Below, piece after piece: positions 7,071-13,289 of a stretch of 14,131 nucleotides of DNA. Under the pieces are notes generated by a model. The model was not told the DNA's origin and made no database searches. It was given only the letters and a program-made list of their open reading frames with translations. The stretch covers positions 1 through 14,131 of the forward strand of contig JAFANO010000344.1 of the NCBI GenBank assembly GCA_019232645.1, written 5' to 3'. The stretch's first letter is position 1; the number at the start of each line of letters is the position of its first letter. The position numbers and the translations under genes were made by a program. This DNA is from Planctomycetaceae bacterium. GTDB taxonomy: Bacteria > Planctomycetota > Planctomycetia > Isosphaerales > Isosphaeraceae.

Positions 7071-7089
7071 ACCAACTGCGTAACTCCTA
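7071..7089 (-). repeat. Outer right terminal inverted repeat
   Basis: ACCAACTGCGTAACTCCTA, the exact reverse complement of 5913-5931. Confidence 0.9.
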
Positions 7090-7094
7090 CTGAT
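7090..7094. repeat. Right copy of the 5-bp target duplication CTGAT (outer element)
   Basis: CTGAT follows the right terminal repeat immediately and matches 5908-5912. The next bases continue the host gene in frame (ATG TTT GCC CTG). Confidence 0.7.
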
Positions 7095-7273
7095 GTTTGC
7101 CCTGGAAGACCTGCGGAAGCTCTACACGCTCCAGTTCTGGATCTGCGTGATCGTGCTGGTGGCCGTGGTGGCCGGTCTGGTCGCGGTCATCCGCACGCTG
7201 GATTCGTAAGGTTCACGATCGTGTCAACGGTGGGTCCGACCCCGAGCATTGACCCCGAGAAGAGGGAGGTCCC

Positions 7274-8005
7274 ATGATTCGTTCGTGTGTTCATATGATG
7301 CTAACAGTCGTGCTGGCCCTCGCGGGTCTCTTGGCGCCCGCGAATCGCGGCCGGGATGGAGCCCGCGCGGCCGAGGAACAGGGGCCGGTCAAGTCGGAGC
7401 GGGGGGGGTTCATCGAGACGACCCCGCGGCACCGGTTCGAGGTCTTCTTCTACAAGACCGGGCTGAGGATCTTCCCCCGCAGCAGCTCGGGGGACCCCGT
7501 CACCATCTCCGGGCTGACCGGCAGCGCGGCCTGCTCACTGCCCGGGGCCCCGCAACCTCTCGTCTATCCGCTCAAGGGGGGCACCCCGATCCGGGGCCAG
7601 GAGCCCGAATCGCTCGACCTGGCCACGGACCTGAGCTGGGTGCCGGTCGGGGAGACGAAGGTCCAGATCACGATCGAAGGCCTGGCCGACCCCGCCGAAC
7701 GTCGCGTGTCATTCTCGGTCCCCTTCGAGCCGGTCAAGCCGGGGGCGGCCGTCCGCGTGTCCGAATCGGTGGCGCGTCCCAGCCCGGCCTCGCCCTCCCC
7801 GTCCGCCCCGAGTTATACCTATCAGTCCGGGTATTACGGGTACGGGTATTACCCGACGGCGTCCCCCGCGAGTCCCGTCGCCGCCGCGCCCGCCCCGGCC
7901 CAGTATTCTGCCTTCGCACGGGAGGTGCCTCTCGAACGTCCCTGGGCGAGCCCCAACCAAGATGATGACTATGACGCCTATCACCAAGCGCTCTTCGGAG
8001 GCTGA
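7274..8005 (+). CDS. Secreted protein of unknown function with a Tyr/Gly-rich segment
   Basis: I do not recognise a named family in this 243-residue protein. An N-terminal signal peptide is clear (MIRSCVHMMLTVVLALAGLLAPA, mature part probably from about residue 33), so it is exported. Residues 50-160 look like one compact beta-rich domain (RHRFEVFFYKTGLRIFPRSSSGDPVTISGLTGSAAC ... VQITIEGLADPAERRVSFSVPFEP). A Pro/Ser/Ala-rich linker follows, with a Tyr/Gly cluster YTYQSGYYGYGYYP (181-194). The end is acidic (NQDDDYDAYHQALFGG). The linker suggests a surface or envelope-attached protein. The ATG is preceded by GGAGG at 4-nt spacing, in a GGGAGGTCCC-ATG context very similar to that of the TPR gene that follows. 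The two may be co-regulated, but 240 bp separate them. Confidence 0.75.
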   Translation: MIRSCVHMMLTVVLALAGLLAPANRGRDGARAAEEQGPVKSERGGFIETTPRHRFEVFFYKTGLRIFPRSSSGDPVTISGLTGSAACSLPGAPQPLVYPLKGGTPIRGQEPESLDLATDLSWVPVGETKVQITIEGLADPAERRVSFSVPFEPVKPGAAVRVSESVARPSPASPSPSAPSYTYQSGYYGYGYYPTASPASPVAAAPAPAQYSAFAREVPLERPWASPNQDDDYDAYHQALFGG

Positions 8006-8245
8006 ACCGACGGTGGATCTCGGGGAGGACAGCGCCCGGAGGGGCGTCCCCGCGACCGAAGCATCGACTGAACCCCGCTTCGCAGACGGCCCATTCCGGA
8101 TGGCAAGCGAGCGAGCGGCCATTCGGCATCAGTCAAGATTCGTCCGCCATGCGGGGGACAAGAGGGCAAGCCATCACGTCACCCGCGACGGCTCAATTCC
8201 CCCGAACCCGGCTCGAACGCACCTCGATCCTGACGGGAGGGTCCC

Positions 8246-9337
8246 ATGAAAGCGACAATGATGTGGCGTCTGGCGGTCATCCTGGTGGGGCTGGCCTGCG
8301 CACCGGTGCGGGCGGCGGATCCGGACGAGGCCTGGCGTGAGGACCACGACGCCGGCTGGAAGGCGTTCCGGGCTGCCCGACTGGACGAGGCCGAGCGCCG
8401 GCTCAGGTCGGCCGAGCGGGAGGCCCATGCGTTCGGTCAGGACGACCCGAGGCTGGCCACGACGCTCGACCACCTCGCCTGGGTCCTGGCCGCCAAGGGC
8501 AAGCTCGACGAGGCGGAGTCGCTCGCGAAACGAGCCCTGGAGATGCGGCAGGCCCGCCAGGGGGCCGACTCACTCGCGGCGGCCCGAAGCCTGAACACGC
8601 TGGGGTGCATCTACGACAACGCCGGCAAGTTGGACCAAGCCCGCTCGTTCTTCGAGCGCTGCCTGGCCATCCGGGAGAAGGTGAAGGGGCCGAACGACCT
8701 GGGCGTGGCGGCGACCCTCGACAACCTGGGCGCGGTCGCCCACCTCCAGAACCGGCTGGATGAAGCCGAGGCGTATTACAAGCGGGCCCTGGCCACGCGC
8801 GAGCAGATCCCCTCGGCCCCGGAGGTCACGCTGGCCCCGACGCTGCACAACCTGGCAACCTGCTACCTCGAACAAGGAAGGTATGACCAAGCGGAGCCGC
8901 TTTACCGCCGCGCGGTGGCGATCTGGGAGAAGAGCCTCGGCCCCGACCACCCCGAGCTCGCCACCAGCCTGGAGGCGCTCGCTTGGCTCGAGTATAAGCG
9001 CGGCAATCCGGTCGAGGCCACGACGTTCAACAAGCGGGCCTTGGCCATCCTCGAGCGCGCCCTGGGGCCCGACCACCCCCATGTCGGACGTTGTTCTCTC
9101 AAGCAGGGGAAGATCTGTTGCGCTTGCGGTCACGTGGAGGATGCCGACACCTCCTTCAAGGAGGCGATCCGGATCTGCAAAAAGACCGCGCCGAACGATC
9201 TCGCGGGCCTGGCCAAGATTCTGGAGGAGTATGCCGGCATGCTCCGCACGGAAGGCCGGGCCGCCGAGGCGGAGCCGTACGAAGCCCGCGCCCGATCGCT
9301 CCGGGAGATGACGGGTCGGGCCACCGCGCCAAAGTAA
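8246..9337 (+). CDS. Secreted tetratricopeptide-repeat protein, kinesin-light-chain type
   Basis: A 363-residue protein with a signal peptide (MKATMMWRLAVILVGLACAPVRA, cleavage probably before ADPDEAW), followed by a chain of TPR units spaced about 42 residues. Examples are LATTLDHLAWVLAAKGKLDEAESLAKRALEMR, AARSLNTLGCIYDNAGKLDQARSFFERCLAIREK, ATLDNLGAVAHLQNRLDEAEAYYKRALATRE, APTLHNLATCYLEQGRYDQAEPLYRRAVAIWEKSLGPDHPE and ATSLEALAWLEYKRGNPVEATTFNKRALAILERALGPDHPH. Two further, less regular units follow. The LGPDHP links are typical of kinesin-light-chain-like TPRs. TPRs form a curved scaffold for protein binding; the export signal puts it in the periplasm or cell envelope. No enzymatic domain is present and its partner is unknown. 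GGGAGGG lies 4 nt before the ATG. The gene is convergent with the metallophosphoesterase gene downstream. Confidence 0.88.
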   Translation: MKATMMWRLAVILVGLACAPVRAADPDEAWREDHDAGWKAFRAARLDEAERRLRSAEREAHAFGQDDPRLATTLDHLAWVLAAKGKLDEAESLAKRALEMRQARQGADSLAAARSLNTLGCIYDNAGKLDQARSFFERCLAIREKVKGPNDLGVAATLDNLGAVAHLQNRLDEAEAYYKRALATREQIPSAPEVTLAPTLHNLATCYLEQGRYDQAEPLYRRAVAIWEKSLGPDHPELATSLEALAWLEYKRGNPVEATTFNKRALAILERALGPDHPHVGRCSLKQGKICCACGHVEDADTSFKEAIRICKKTAPNDLAGLAKILEEYAGMLRTEGRAAEAEPYEARARSLREMTGRATAPK

Positions 9338-9346
9338 CGTTGTCCG

Positions 9347-9365
9347 GGTCACCCAACGAGTGACC
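9347..9365. terminator. Small hairpin between convergent genes
   Basis: GGTCAC (9347-9352) pairs with GTGACC (9360-9365) around a 7-nt loop, 9 bp after the TPR gene stop. There is no T-tract, so only position supports a role in ending transcription. Confidence 0.3.
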
Positions 9366-9473
9366 GGTGCGGACGTCCACGGCCACGGGCACACAGATCG
9401 CGAAGGATCCCCATCAACCACCAGGGACCGACCGCGGAGGTGCGGAGGAGAGAATCGCCGAGGGCCGGGTCGG

Positions 9474-10115
9474 TCAGCCCGTCGTTTCCGCGCGATCCGG
9501 CCAGGGCTCGAGTGGGACCTCGGCGCCGCTCTCGACGTCGTGGAAGGTGACGGTCAGCGACGGGAGGTCGACGAGGGCGAACGTCCGCGAGGTCTGCACG
9601 ACGGGCATCGAGACGGTCGAGCCGGGGTTAACCACCAGGCCCGACTCGCAACGGAACCACATCGGCTCGTGCGTGTGCCCGACGACCAGGAGATCGGCGC
9701 CGAGCGTCCCGAGCAGGCCCCGGAGGACGGCCGGCGGATGGCTCGCGCGCGTGACGAACTCCATGTCGCTGCGGGGAGACCCGTGGACGATCACCGCGAT
9801 CTGGGGCCCATCGGCGATGAGCCGGTAAAACGGCAGGCGCTCCAGGAACTCGAGCGTCTCGGCGGAAGGGGTGCCCCCGCCGAACTCGTCGGGCTCTCCC
9901 GGCCCTCGCTCCAGCGCCCAGCGGTCATGATTGCCCCGGACGCAGTCGATCGCGTGTTCCTTCAGGAACGCGACGACGCGGTCGGGGAACGGGCCGTAGC
10001 CGACGACGTCCCCCGCGCAGACGATCGTGTCGGCCGCCAGGGTGGTGAGGTGGGCCCAGGCGAGCTCGAGCGCCAGGGGGTCGCCGTGCACGTCGGAGAT
10101 CAGGCCGAGCTTCAT
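9474..10115 (-). CDS. Metallophosphoesterase of the YfcE/MJ0936 type
   Basis: A 213-residue calcineurin-like phosphoesterase that binds two metal ions and hydrolyses phosphate esters; the natural substrate is not predictable. Metal ligands are visible in order: DVH (D8, H10), GD (D36), GNHD (N62, H63, D64), the His of VIVHGSPR (H111), and GHTHEPM (H147, H149). NPGSTVSMP (163-171) is the usual family motif near the end. The chosen ATG overlaps the proC stop codon as ATGA, so the two are probably translated together. The open frame extends upstream through proC in another frame, but that part is not protein-like. The overlap suggests co-expression with proline synthesis without proving shared function. 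Confidence 0.9.
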   Translation of the reverse strand: MKLGLISDVHGDPLALELAWAHLTTLAADTIVCAGDVVGYGPFPDRVVAFLKEHAIDCVRGNHDRWALERGPGEPDEFGGGTPSAETLEFLERLPFYRLIADGPQIAVIVHGSPRSDMEFVTRASHPPAVLRGLLGTLGADLLVVGHTHEPMWFRCESGLVVNPGSTVSMPVVQTSRTFALVDLPSLTVTFHDVESGAEVPLEPWPDRAETTG

Positions 10116-10975
10116 GGTCGCCCCTCGAGGTCCTGCGCGGCCCGGGCGGCCTGCGCCGCCAGCTCGGAGGCGCGGCGGGTCGCCGCCTCGACCGCGTCGA
10201 TCAGCGCCGCGCGGACGCCGCCGCGCTCCAGGGCATGCAGGCCCGCGATCGTCGTCCCGCCGGGGCTGGTCACCTGATCCTTGAGCACCCCCGTGTGCTG
10301 GCCCGTCTCCAGGACCATCCGCGCCGCCCCCAGGACGGTCTGCGCGGCCAGCGTCGTCGCGACCTCGCGGGGCAAGCCGACGCGGACGCCGCCGTCGGAC
10401 AGCGCCTCGATCATCACGAAGACGAACGCCGGTCCGCTGGCCGACAGCCCGGTCACGGCGTCGAGCAACGGCTCGGGGACGCGGAACGCCCGCCCGACCG
10501 CCCCCACGCAGGAGTGCACGACGGCCTCGTCCGACTCCCGGGCGTGCGGGCCGAGGCAGTAGCCCGACGCCCCCGCCCCGACCAGCGCCGGCGTGTTCGG
10601 CATGACCCGCGCCAGCCGTCGGCCCTCCCCCAGGCCCGCCCCCAAGGTCGCCAGCGAGACGCCGGCGGCGATCGAGATGACCAGGTGCTCGGGCGTCACC
10701 TCCGGCCGAAGGTCCTCCAGGATCTGTGGCATGACCTGCGGCTTGACCGAGAGCACCAGGACGTCGCTTTCCCGCGCGACCCGACGATTCGAATCCGTCA
10801 CCGCGACCCCCGCGGCGGCCGCCAACGCCGAGCGGGCCGCCGCGTCGGGGTCGCTGGCCAGGATCGACTCGGCCCCGACCGTCCCGGCGCGGATCATCCC
10901 GAGGGCCAGCGCCGTCGCCATCTTGCCGCTGCCGATGAACCCCCAGCGCGGGCCCGAGCTTCCCGACGTCGTCAT
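10112..10975 (-). CDS. proC: Pyrroline-5-carboxylate reductase
   Basis: ProC reduces 1-pyrroline-5-carboxylate to L-proline with NAD(P)H, the last step of proline synthesis, in the cytoplasm. The 287-residue product is of usual length. The Rossmann domain begins WGFIGSGKMATALALGMI (11-28) with the GxGxM loop. VLSVKPQ (74-80), RVMPNTPA (123-130) and TGLSASGPAFVF (175-186) are family motifs. The C-terminal signature LKDQVTSPGGTTIAGLHALE (231-250) contains the substrate-binding helices. The protein ends with an Ala-rich tail. A GAGGGG stretch about 11 nt upstream could be the ribosome binding site. The stop overlaps the start of the metallophosphoesterase gene by four bases. It is divergent from rpmF, with 240 bp between them. 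Confidence 0.97.
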   Translation of the reverse strand: MTTSGSSGPRWGFIGSGKMATALALGMIRAGTVGAESILASDPDAAARSALAAAAGVAVTDSNRRVARESDVLVLSVKPQVMPQILEDLRPEVTPEHLVISIAAGVSLATLGAGLGEGRRLARVMPNTPALVGAGASGYCLGPHARESDEAVVHSCVGAVGRAFRVPEPLLDAVTGLSASGPAFVFVMIEALSDGGVRVGLPREVATTLAAQTVLGAARMVLETGQHTGVLKDQVTSPGGTTIAGLHALERGGVRAALIDAVEAATRRASELAAQAARAAQDLEGRP

Positions 10976-11136
10976 CGTGTTGCGTCCCCTCAGGGAGGGC
11001 GGGCGATGGGCGAAAGGTGTCCCCCCAGTCCCGCATCCCGATCCTCAAACCCCCGTGAACGATGAAAGATACTTCCCCGCTCGCGCCCGTCGCAACCGGA
11101 GACGCCGGAAATTCCAGGCCCGCCGACGGGATGGCC

Positions 11137-11165
11137 TTGTCAAACCGCTCACAATTTGGAAAATT
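11137..11165 (+). promoter_or_regulatory. Possible promoter of the rpmF-rpmB operon
   Basis: An AT-rich island (11151-11177) interrupts very GC-rich sequence upstream of rpmF. TTGTCA (11137-11142) resembles a -35 box and AAAATT (11160-11165), 17 bp later, is a weak -10. The match is modest; the sharp composition change is the main support. Confidence 0.35.
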
Positions 11166-11215
11166 ATTGTCTTTTCCACCAACCTCCGATCGCGCGGTCC
11201 CCGGGAGAGCGAGTC

Positions 11216-11416
11216 GTGGCCGTACCTAAGAGAAGAAAATCAAAATCTGCCAAGGGGATGCGTCGGAGCCACGACTTCCTGGTCGCGCCGGCCTTGAACA
11301 TCTGCCCCCAGTGCAAGCTCGCGTTCCCGCCGCACAAGGTTTGCGATCTCGTCGAGGAATGCGGCAACATCCAGCGGAGCAAGACCCACAACCCCCTGGC
11401 CAAGAAAAAAGCCTGA
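11216..11416 (+). CDS. rpmF: 50S ribosomal protein L32
   Basis: L32 is a small protein of the large ribosomal subunit. The 66-residue product starts from GTG, giving MAVPKRRKSKSAKGMRRSHDFLVAP, the classic L32 N-terminus; GGAG lies 8 nt upstream. The Zn-ribbon region has C30-P-Q-C33 and HKVC43, but the last pair is spaced C43-DLVEE-C49 rather than the usual CxxC, so metal binding may be altered. The C-terminus is basic (LAKKKA). rpmB starts 27 bp downstream on the same strand, so the two probably form an operon. An in-frame ATG at 11156 would add a 20-residue non-L32 extension and was not chosen. Confidence 0.95.
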   Translation: MAVPKRRKSKSAKGMRRSHDFLVAPALNICPQCKLAFPPHKVCDLVEECGNIQRSKTHNPLAKKKA

Positions 11417-11443
11417 GCCTGAACGGCGGAAGGAGCCGGTCCG

Positions 11444-11764
11444 ATGGGACGCGAGTGTGAAGTCAGCGGCAAGAAGACCTCGTTCGGCAATCACGTCACC
11501 AGGCGCGGCAAGGCGAAGTACCTGGGCGGCGTCGGCAAGAAGACCACCGGCGTCAGCCGCCGCACCTTCAAGCCGAACCTCCAGCGGATCCACGTCTGGT
11601 TGCCCAACGGCAAGACCTGCTACGTCCGGGTCGCCACCTCGGTCATCCGGACCGGCGTGCTCACCCTGGAAGTCGATGGGAAGAAGCAAACCTTCCCCTT
11701 GATCAAGGCCTCCAAGGGCAGCGCCAAGAAGCGGGCGGAGCTCGGCAACCTGTACCCGATTTAA
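11444..11764 (+). CDS. rpmB: 50S ribosomal protein L28, extended form
   Basis: L28 is a large-subunit ribosomal protein. The start MGRECEVSGKKTSFGNHVT, the RRTFKPNLQRIHVWLPNG core (39-56) and VRVATSVIRTGVL (61-73) are characteristic. At 106 residues it is longer than common bacterial L28 (about 60-80). The extra length comes from an insertion (RRGKAKYLGGVGKKTTGV, 20-37) and a C-terminal extension after about residue 73. AGGAG lies 8 nt before the ATG. It sits directly behind rpmF, although L28 is more often paired with L33. Its stop overlaps by two bases the end of a doubtful minus-strand frame. Confidence 0.95.
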   Translation: MGRECEVSGKKTSFGNHVTRRGKAKYLGGVGKKTTGVSRRTFKPNLQRIHVWLPNGKTCYVRVATSVIRTGVLTLEVDGKKQTFPLIKASKGSAKKRAELGNLYPI

Positions 11765-12066
11765 GCTGCCCACGGCTGAATCCTGGGGATTTCCGTCTCG
11801 ATCGCGAGATCCACCAGTCGTGTGGCCACCTCATGGTTGGCCAGAGCCCAGATGCTCTGATCGGCGTCGATCCGACGGGTGCTCCTCGGAGCTCGGGGAT
11901 CGAGTCGCAACGATCGGGCGGTCTTCCTGGGAACCGCGGGCTTTTCTAAAACATGAATCAAATTGTCCACGCCTGAGACAGTGCACAATGCTTCTTGAGA
12001 GAAGAAACGCGAGGGACGACAGTCCTCCGGCCCTGCCCGGTGAACGACTCGGGAACCCGAACCACG
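11765..12066. other. Region between rpmB and the propeller gene; doubtful minus-strand ORF
   Basis: 302 bp without a clear gene. On the minus strand a frame ending with TAA at 11761-11763 reads LIHVLEKPAVPRKTARSLRLDP ... RRIDADQSIWALANHEVATRLVDLAIETEIPRIQPWAA. Its last 60 or so residues look more protein-like than the shadow frame upstream, and its codons are less GC-biased. Only TTG or GTG starts are available (about 11964-11973) and I see no strong binding site, so it could be a small gene or a remnant. A short AT-rich stretch at 11943-11966 is the likeliest promoter area for the + strand gene that follows. Confidence 0.35.
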
Positions 12067-13092
12067 ATGCACCTCACCGCCCTCTCTCTGAGCCTCATCC
12101 TCACCGCGCTCGCGGCCGCGCCCGAGCCGCGGCAACCGGCCTGCAAGCTCTATGTGGCCAACTCCGCGGGCAACGACATCCACGTCATTGACACCGCCAC
12201 GAATCGCGTGATCAAGCGCATTGAGGTCGGGCCCGAACCGCATGGCCTGGCCGCCACCGCCGGCGGCGACAGGATCTTCCTCACCATCGAGAATACCAAG
12301 GGCGACCGGGGAGAACTCCTCTGGTTCGACCCGCTCTCCGACACGGTGATCCGGCGGCTCGCCGTCGGCCCGCGGCCGAACCAGCTCGCGGTGACACCCG
12401 ACGGGTCGATCGCCTACGTCCCCTGCGACGATGCCACCTGGTGGGTCGTTGACACGGTGAAGGCCGAGGTGCTCACGAGGATCGCCACGGGCGGTCGCCC
12501 GCATAATACGTTGTGCTCGCCTGACGGCCGCCGGATGTACCTGGGGCCGAAGGGTTCGTACCACGTCCTGATCGCCGACACCGCCACTCACAAGCTCGTC
12601 GGGGAGATCCCGCTGTCCGACGCGCCCCGGCCGATCGCCCTCTCGAAGGACGAGACGCGGCTCTACGCGAATGTCGACACGCTGATCGGGTTCGAGGTCG
12701 CCGACATCCCGCTCCGTGCGGTGATCCACCGGGTCGAGGCGGAAGTGCCCGAGGGGCTCCTACGGAAGGCGAGCCGGAGCCACGGGATCGGCCTGCGCCC
12801 CGGCGAGAAAGAGCTGTGGATGTGCGACGTCTTCCACGACCGGACCTATGTGTTCGACCTGACCACGGAGCAGCCCCGGCAGGTCGCGACGATCGTGATG
12901 AAGGGGGGCGGCTACTGGATGGCCTTCTCCCCGGACGGCACCCGCTGCTACATCAGTGAGCGGGTCGGGAACACGGTGGCCGTGATCGACACCGACACCC
13001 GGGAGACGATCGCGCGGGTCGCAGTGGGGAACGCCCCGAAGCGGGTCCTCGTGGTTGCGCTGCCGCAGGGGCTGGCGTCGGGCGGGAGATGA
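12067..13092 (+). CDS. Secreted YVTN-type beta-propeller repeat protein
   Basis: A 341-residue exported protein. The signal peptide is MHLTALSLSLILTALAAAPEP. The mature part consists of repeats with a YVAN-x-GND-x-HVIDTATNRVIKRIEVGPEPHGLA pattern (29-62), followed by variants ending VGPRPNQLAVTPDGS, GGRPHNTLCSPDGRRMY, LSDAPRPIALSKDETRLY, GGGYWMAFSPDGTRCYIS and VGNTVAVIDTDTRETIARVAVGNAPKRVLVV. This is the 40-45-residue YVTN/surface-layer-type propeller blade, about seven in total. The family is known as extracytoplasmic scaffold or sensor proteins, and a catalytic role is not evident. The ATG at 12067 was chosen because the signal peptide starts there, although no good binding site is visible. 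A GTG at 12040 in the same frame is an alternative. Convergent with the DUF4058 gene. Confidence 0.9.
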   Translation: MHLTALSLSLILTALAAAPEPRQPACKLYVANSAGNDIHVIDTATNRVIKRIEVGPEPHGLAATAGGDRIFLTIENTKGDRGELLWFDPLSDTVIRRLAVGPRPNQLAVTPDGSIAYVPCDDATWWVVDTVKAEVLTRIATGGRPHNTLCSPDGRRMYLGPKGSYHVLIADTATHKLVGEIPLSDAPRPIALSKDETRLYANVDTLIGFEVADIPLRAVIHRVEAEVPEGLLRKASRSHGIGLRPGEKELWMCDVFHDRTYVFDLTTEQPRQVATIVMKGGGYWMAFSPDGTRCYISERVGNTVAVIDTDTRETIARVAVGNAPKRVLVVALPQGLASGGR

Positions 13093-13289
13093 GGACGAGA
13101 CGAGGGCCCGGTGCAGTTGGGTCAAAGTGTCCGAGCTGTCAACGTCTCCCCGATCGGGATTCGGGACTGCTCGATGGCCGGGTGCGCCGTTCGGGGTGGA
13201 GGATGCACTCCTTCCGCCGGTTTCCAGCCGGGTATTCCGGCAGGGTACTTGAGCGCGATCGGTCGACCTTCGAGACCCGTGACGCAAGC

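Larger units (their letters stand above)
5913..7089. mobile_element. MITE-like element interrupted by an insertion sequence
   Basis: The ends are a perfect 19-bp inverted repeat: TAGGAGTTACGCAGTTGGT at 5913-5931 and its complement at 7071-7089. It continues to 22 of 23 bases. In the same register a further 13 of 23 bases match, so the outer arms (5913-5958 and 7044-7089) form a long imperfect palindrome. When the nested IS (6013-7029) and one TCA are removed, about 157 bp remain with no ORF. That is the size and build of a MITE, a non-autonomous element moved by a transposase encoded elsewhere. It is flanked by CTGAT duplications. A reading in which TA is the duplicated target (ends starting GGAGTT) is possible but would leave the host gene out of frame. 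Confidence 0.65.
5591..7209 (+). pseudogene. Broken gene for a small three-helix membrane protein
   Basis: Three pieces make one protein. Piece 1 (5591-5788) begins METTREDPSPSLQ after an AGGGGG site and ends in a hydrophobic helix (FVGLFVLALGLLGILFG), then a stop. Piece 2, in another frame from about 5782, reads FPIFSGTLYAIVGLWTQRSAVSFRKVVDTQGKDITHL and contains a second weaker helix. Piece 3 (7090-7209) reads LMFALEDLRKLYTLQFW followed by a third helix (ICVIVLVAVVAGLVAVI). Pieces 1 and 2 are offset as by loss of one base. Pieces 2 and 3 are separated by the mobile element at 5913-7089; removing it with one copy of CTGAT joins GKDITHL to MFALEDLRKLY exactly in frame. The joined layout (N-terminal tail, one helix, short helix, soluble loop, last helix) suggests a small inner-membrane protein of unknown function. 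Alternatively the first two pieces could be separate overlapping genes (the stop overlaps a TTG), but I prefer a frameshift. Confidence 0.75.

Noticed and set aside
5913..7089. Duplication of TA at the outer element ends (IS630 or IS427 style)
   Set aside because: TA is present at both tips, but a 2-bp duplication leaves the host gene out of frame, whereas CTGAT on both sides restores it exactly.
9338..9473. Classical intrinsic terminator between the convergent genes
   Set aside because: A 6-bp hairpin is present but no T-tract on either strand, so it is listed only with low confidence.
10116..11048. Upstream extension of the phosphoesterase frame through proC
   Set aside because: The extension is Gly/Arg/Ala-rich and runs opposite in frame to a clear proC. 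The true start is the ATG overlapping the proC stop.
11761..12729. A 322-codon minus-strand frame covering the 5' part of the propeller gene
   Set aside because: The part overlapping the propeller gene is a low-complexity shadow. Only its last ~65 codons, outside that gene, are kept as a doubtful small ORF.
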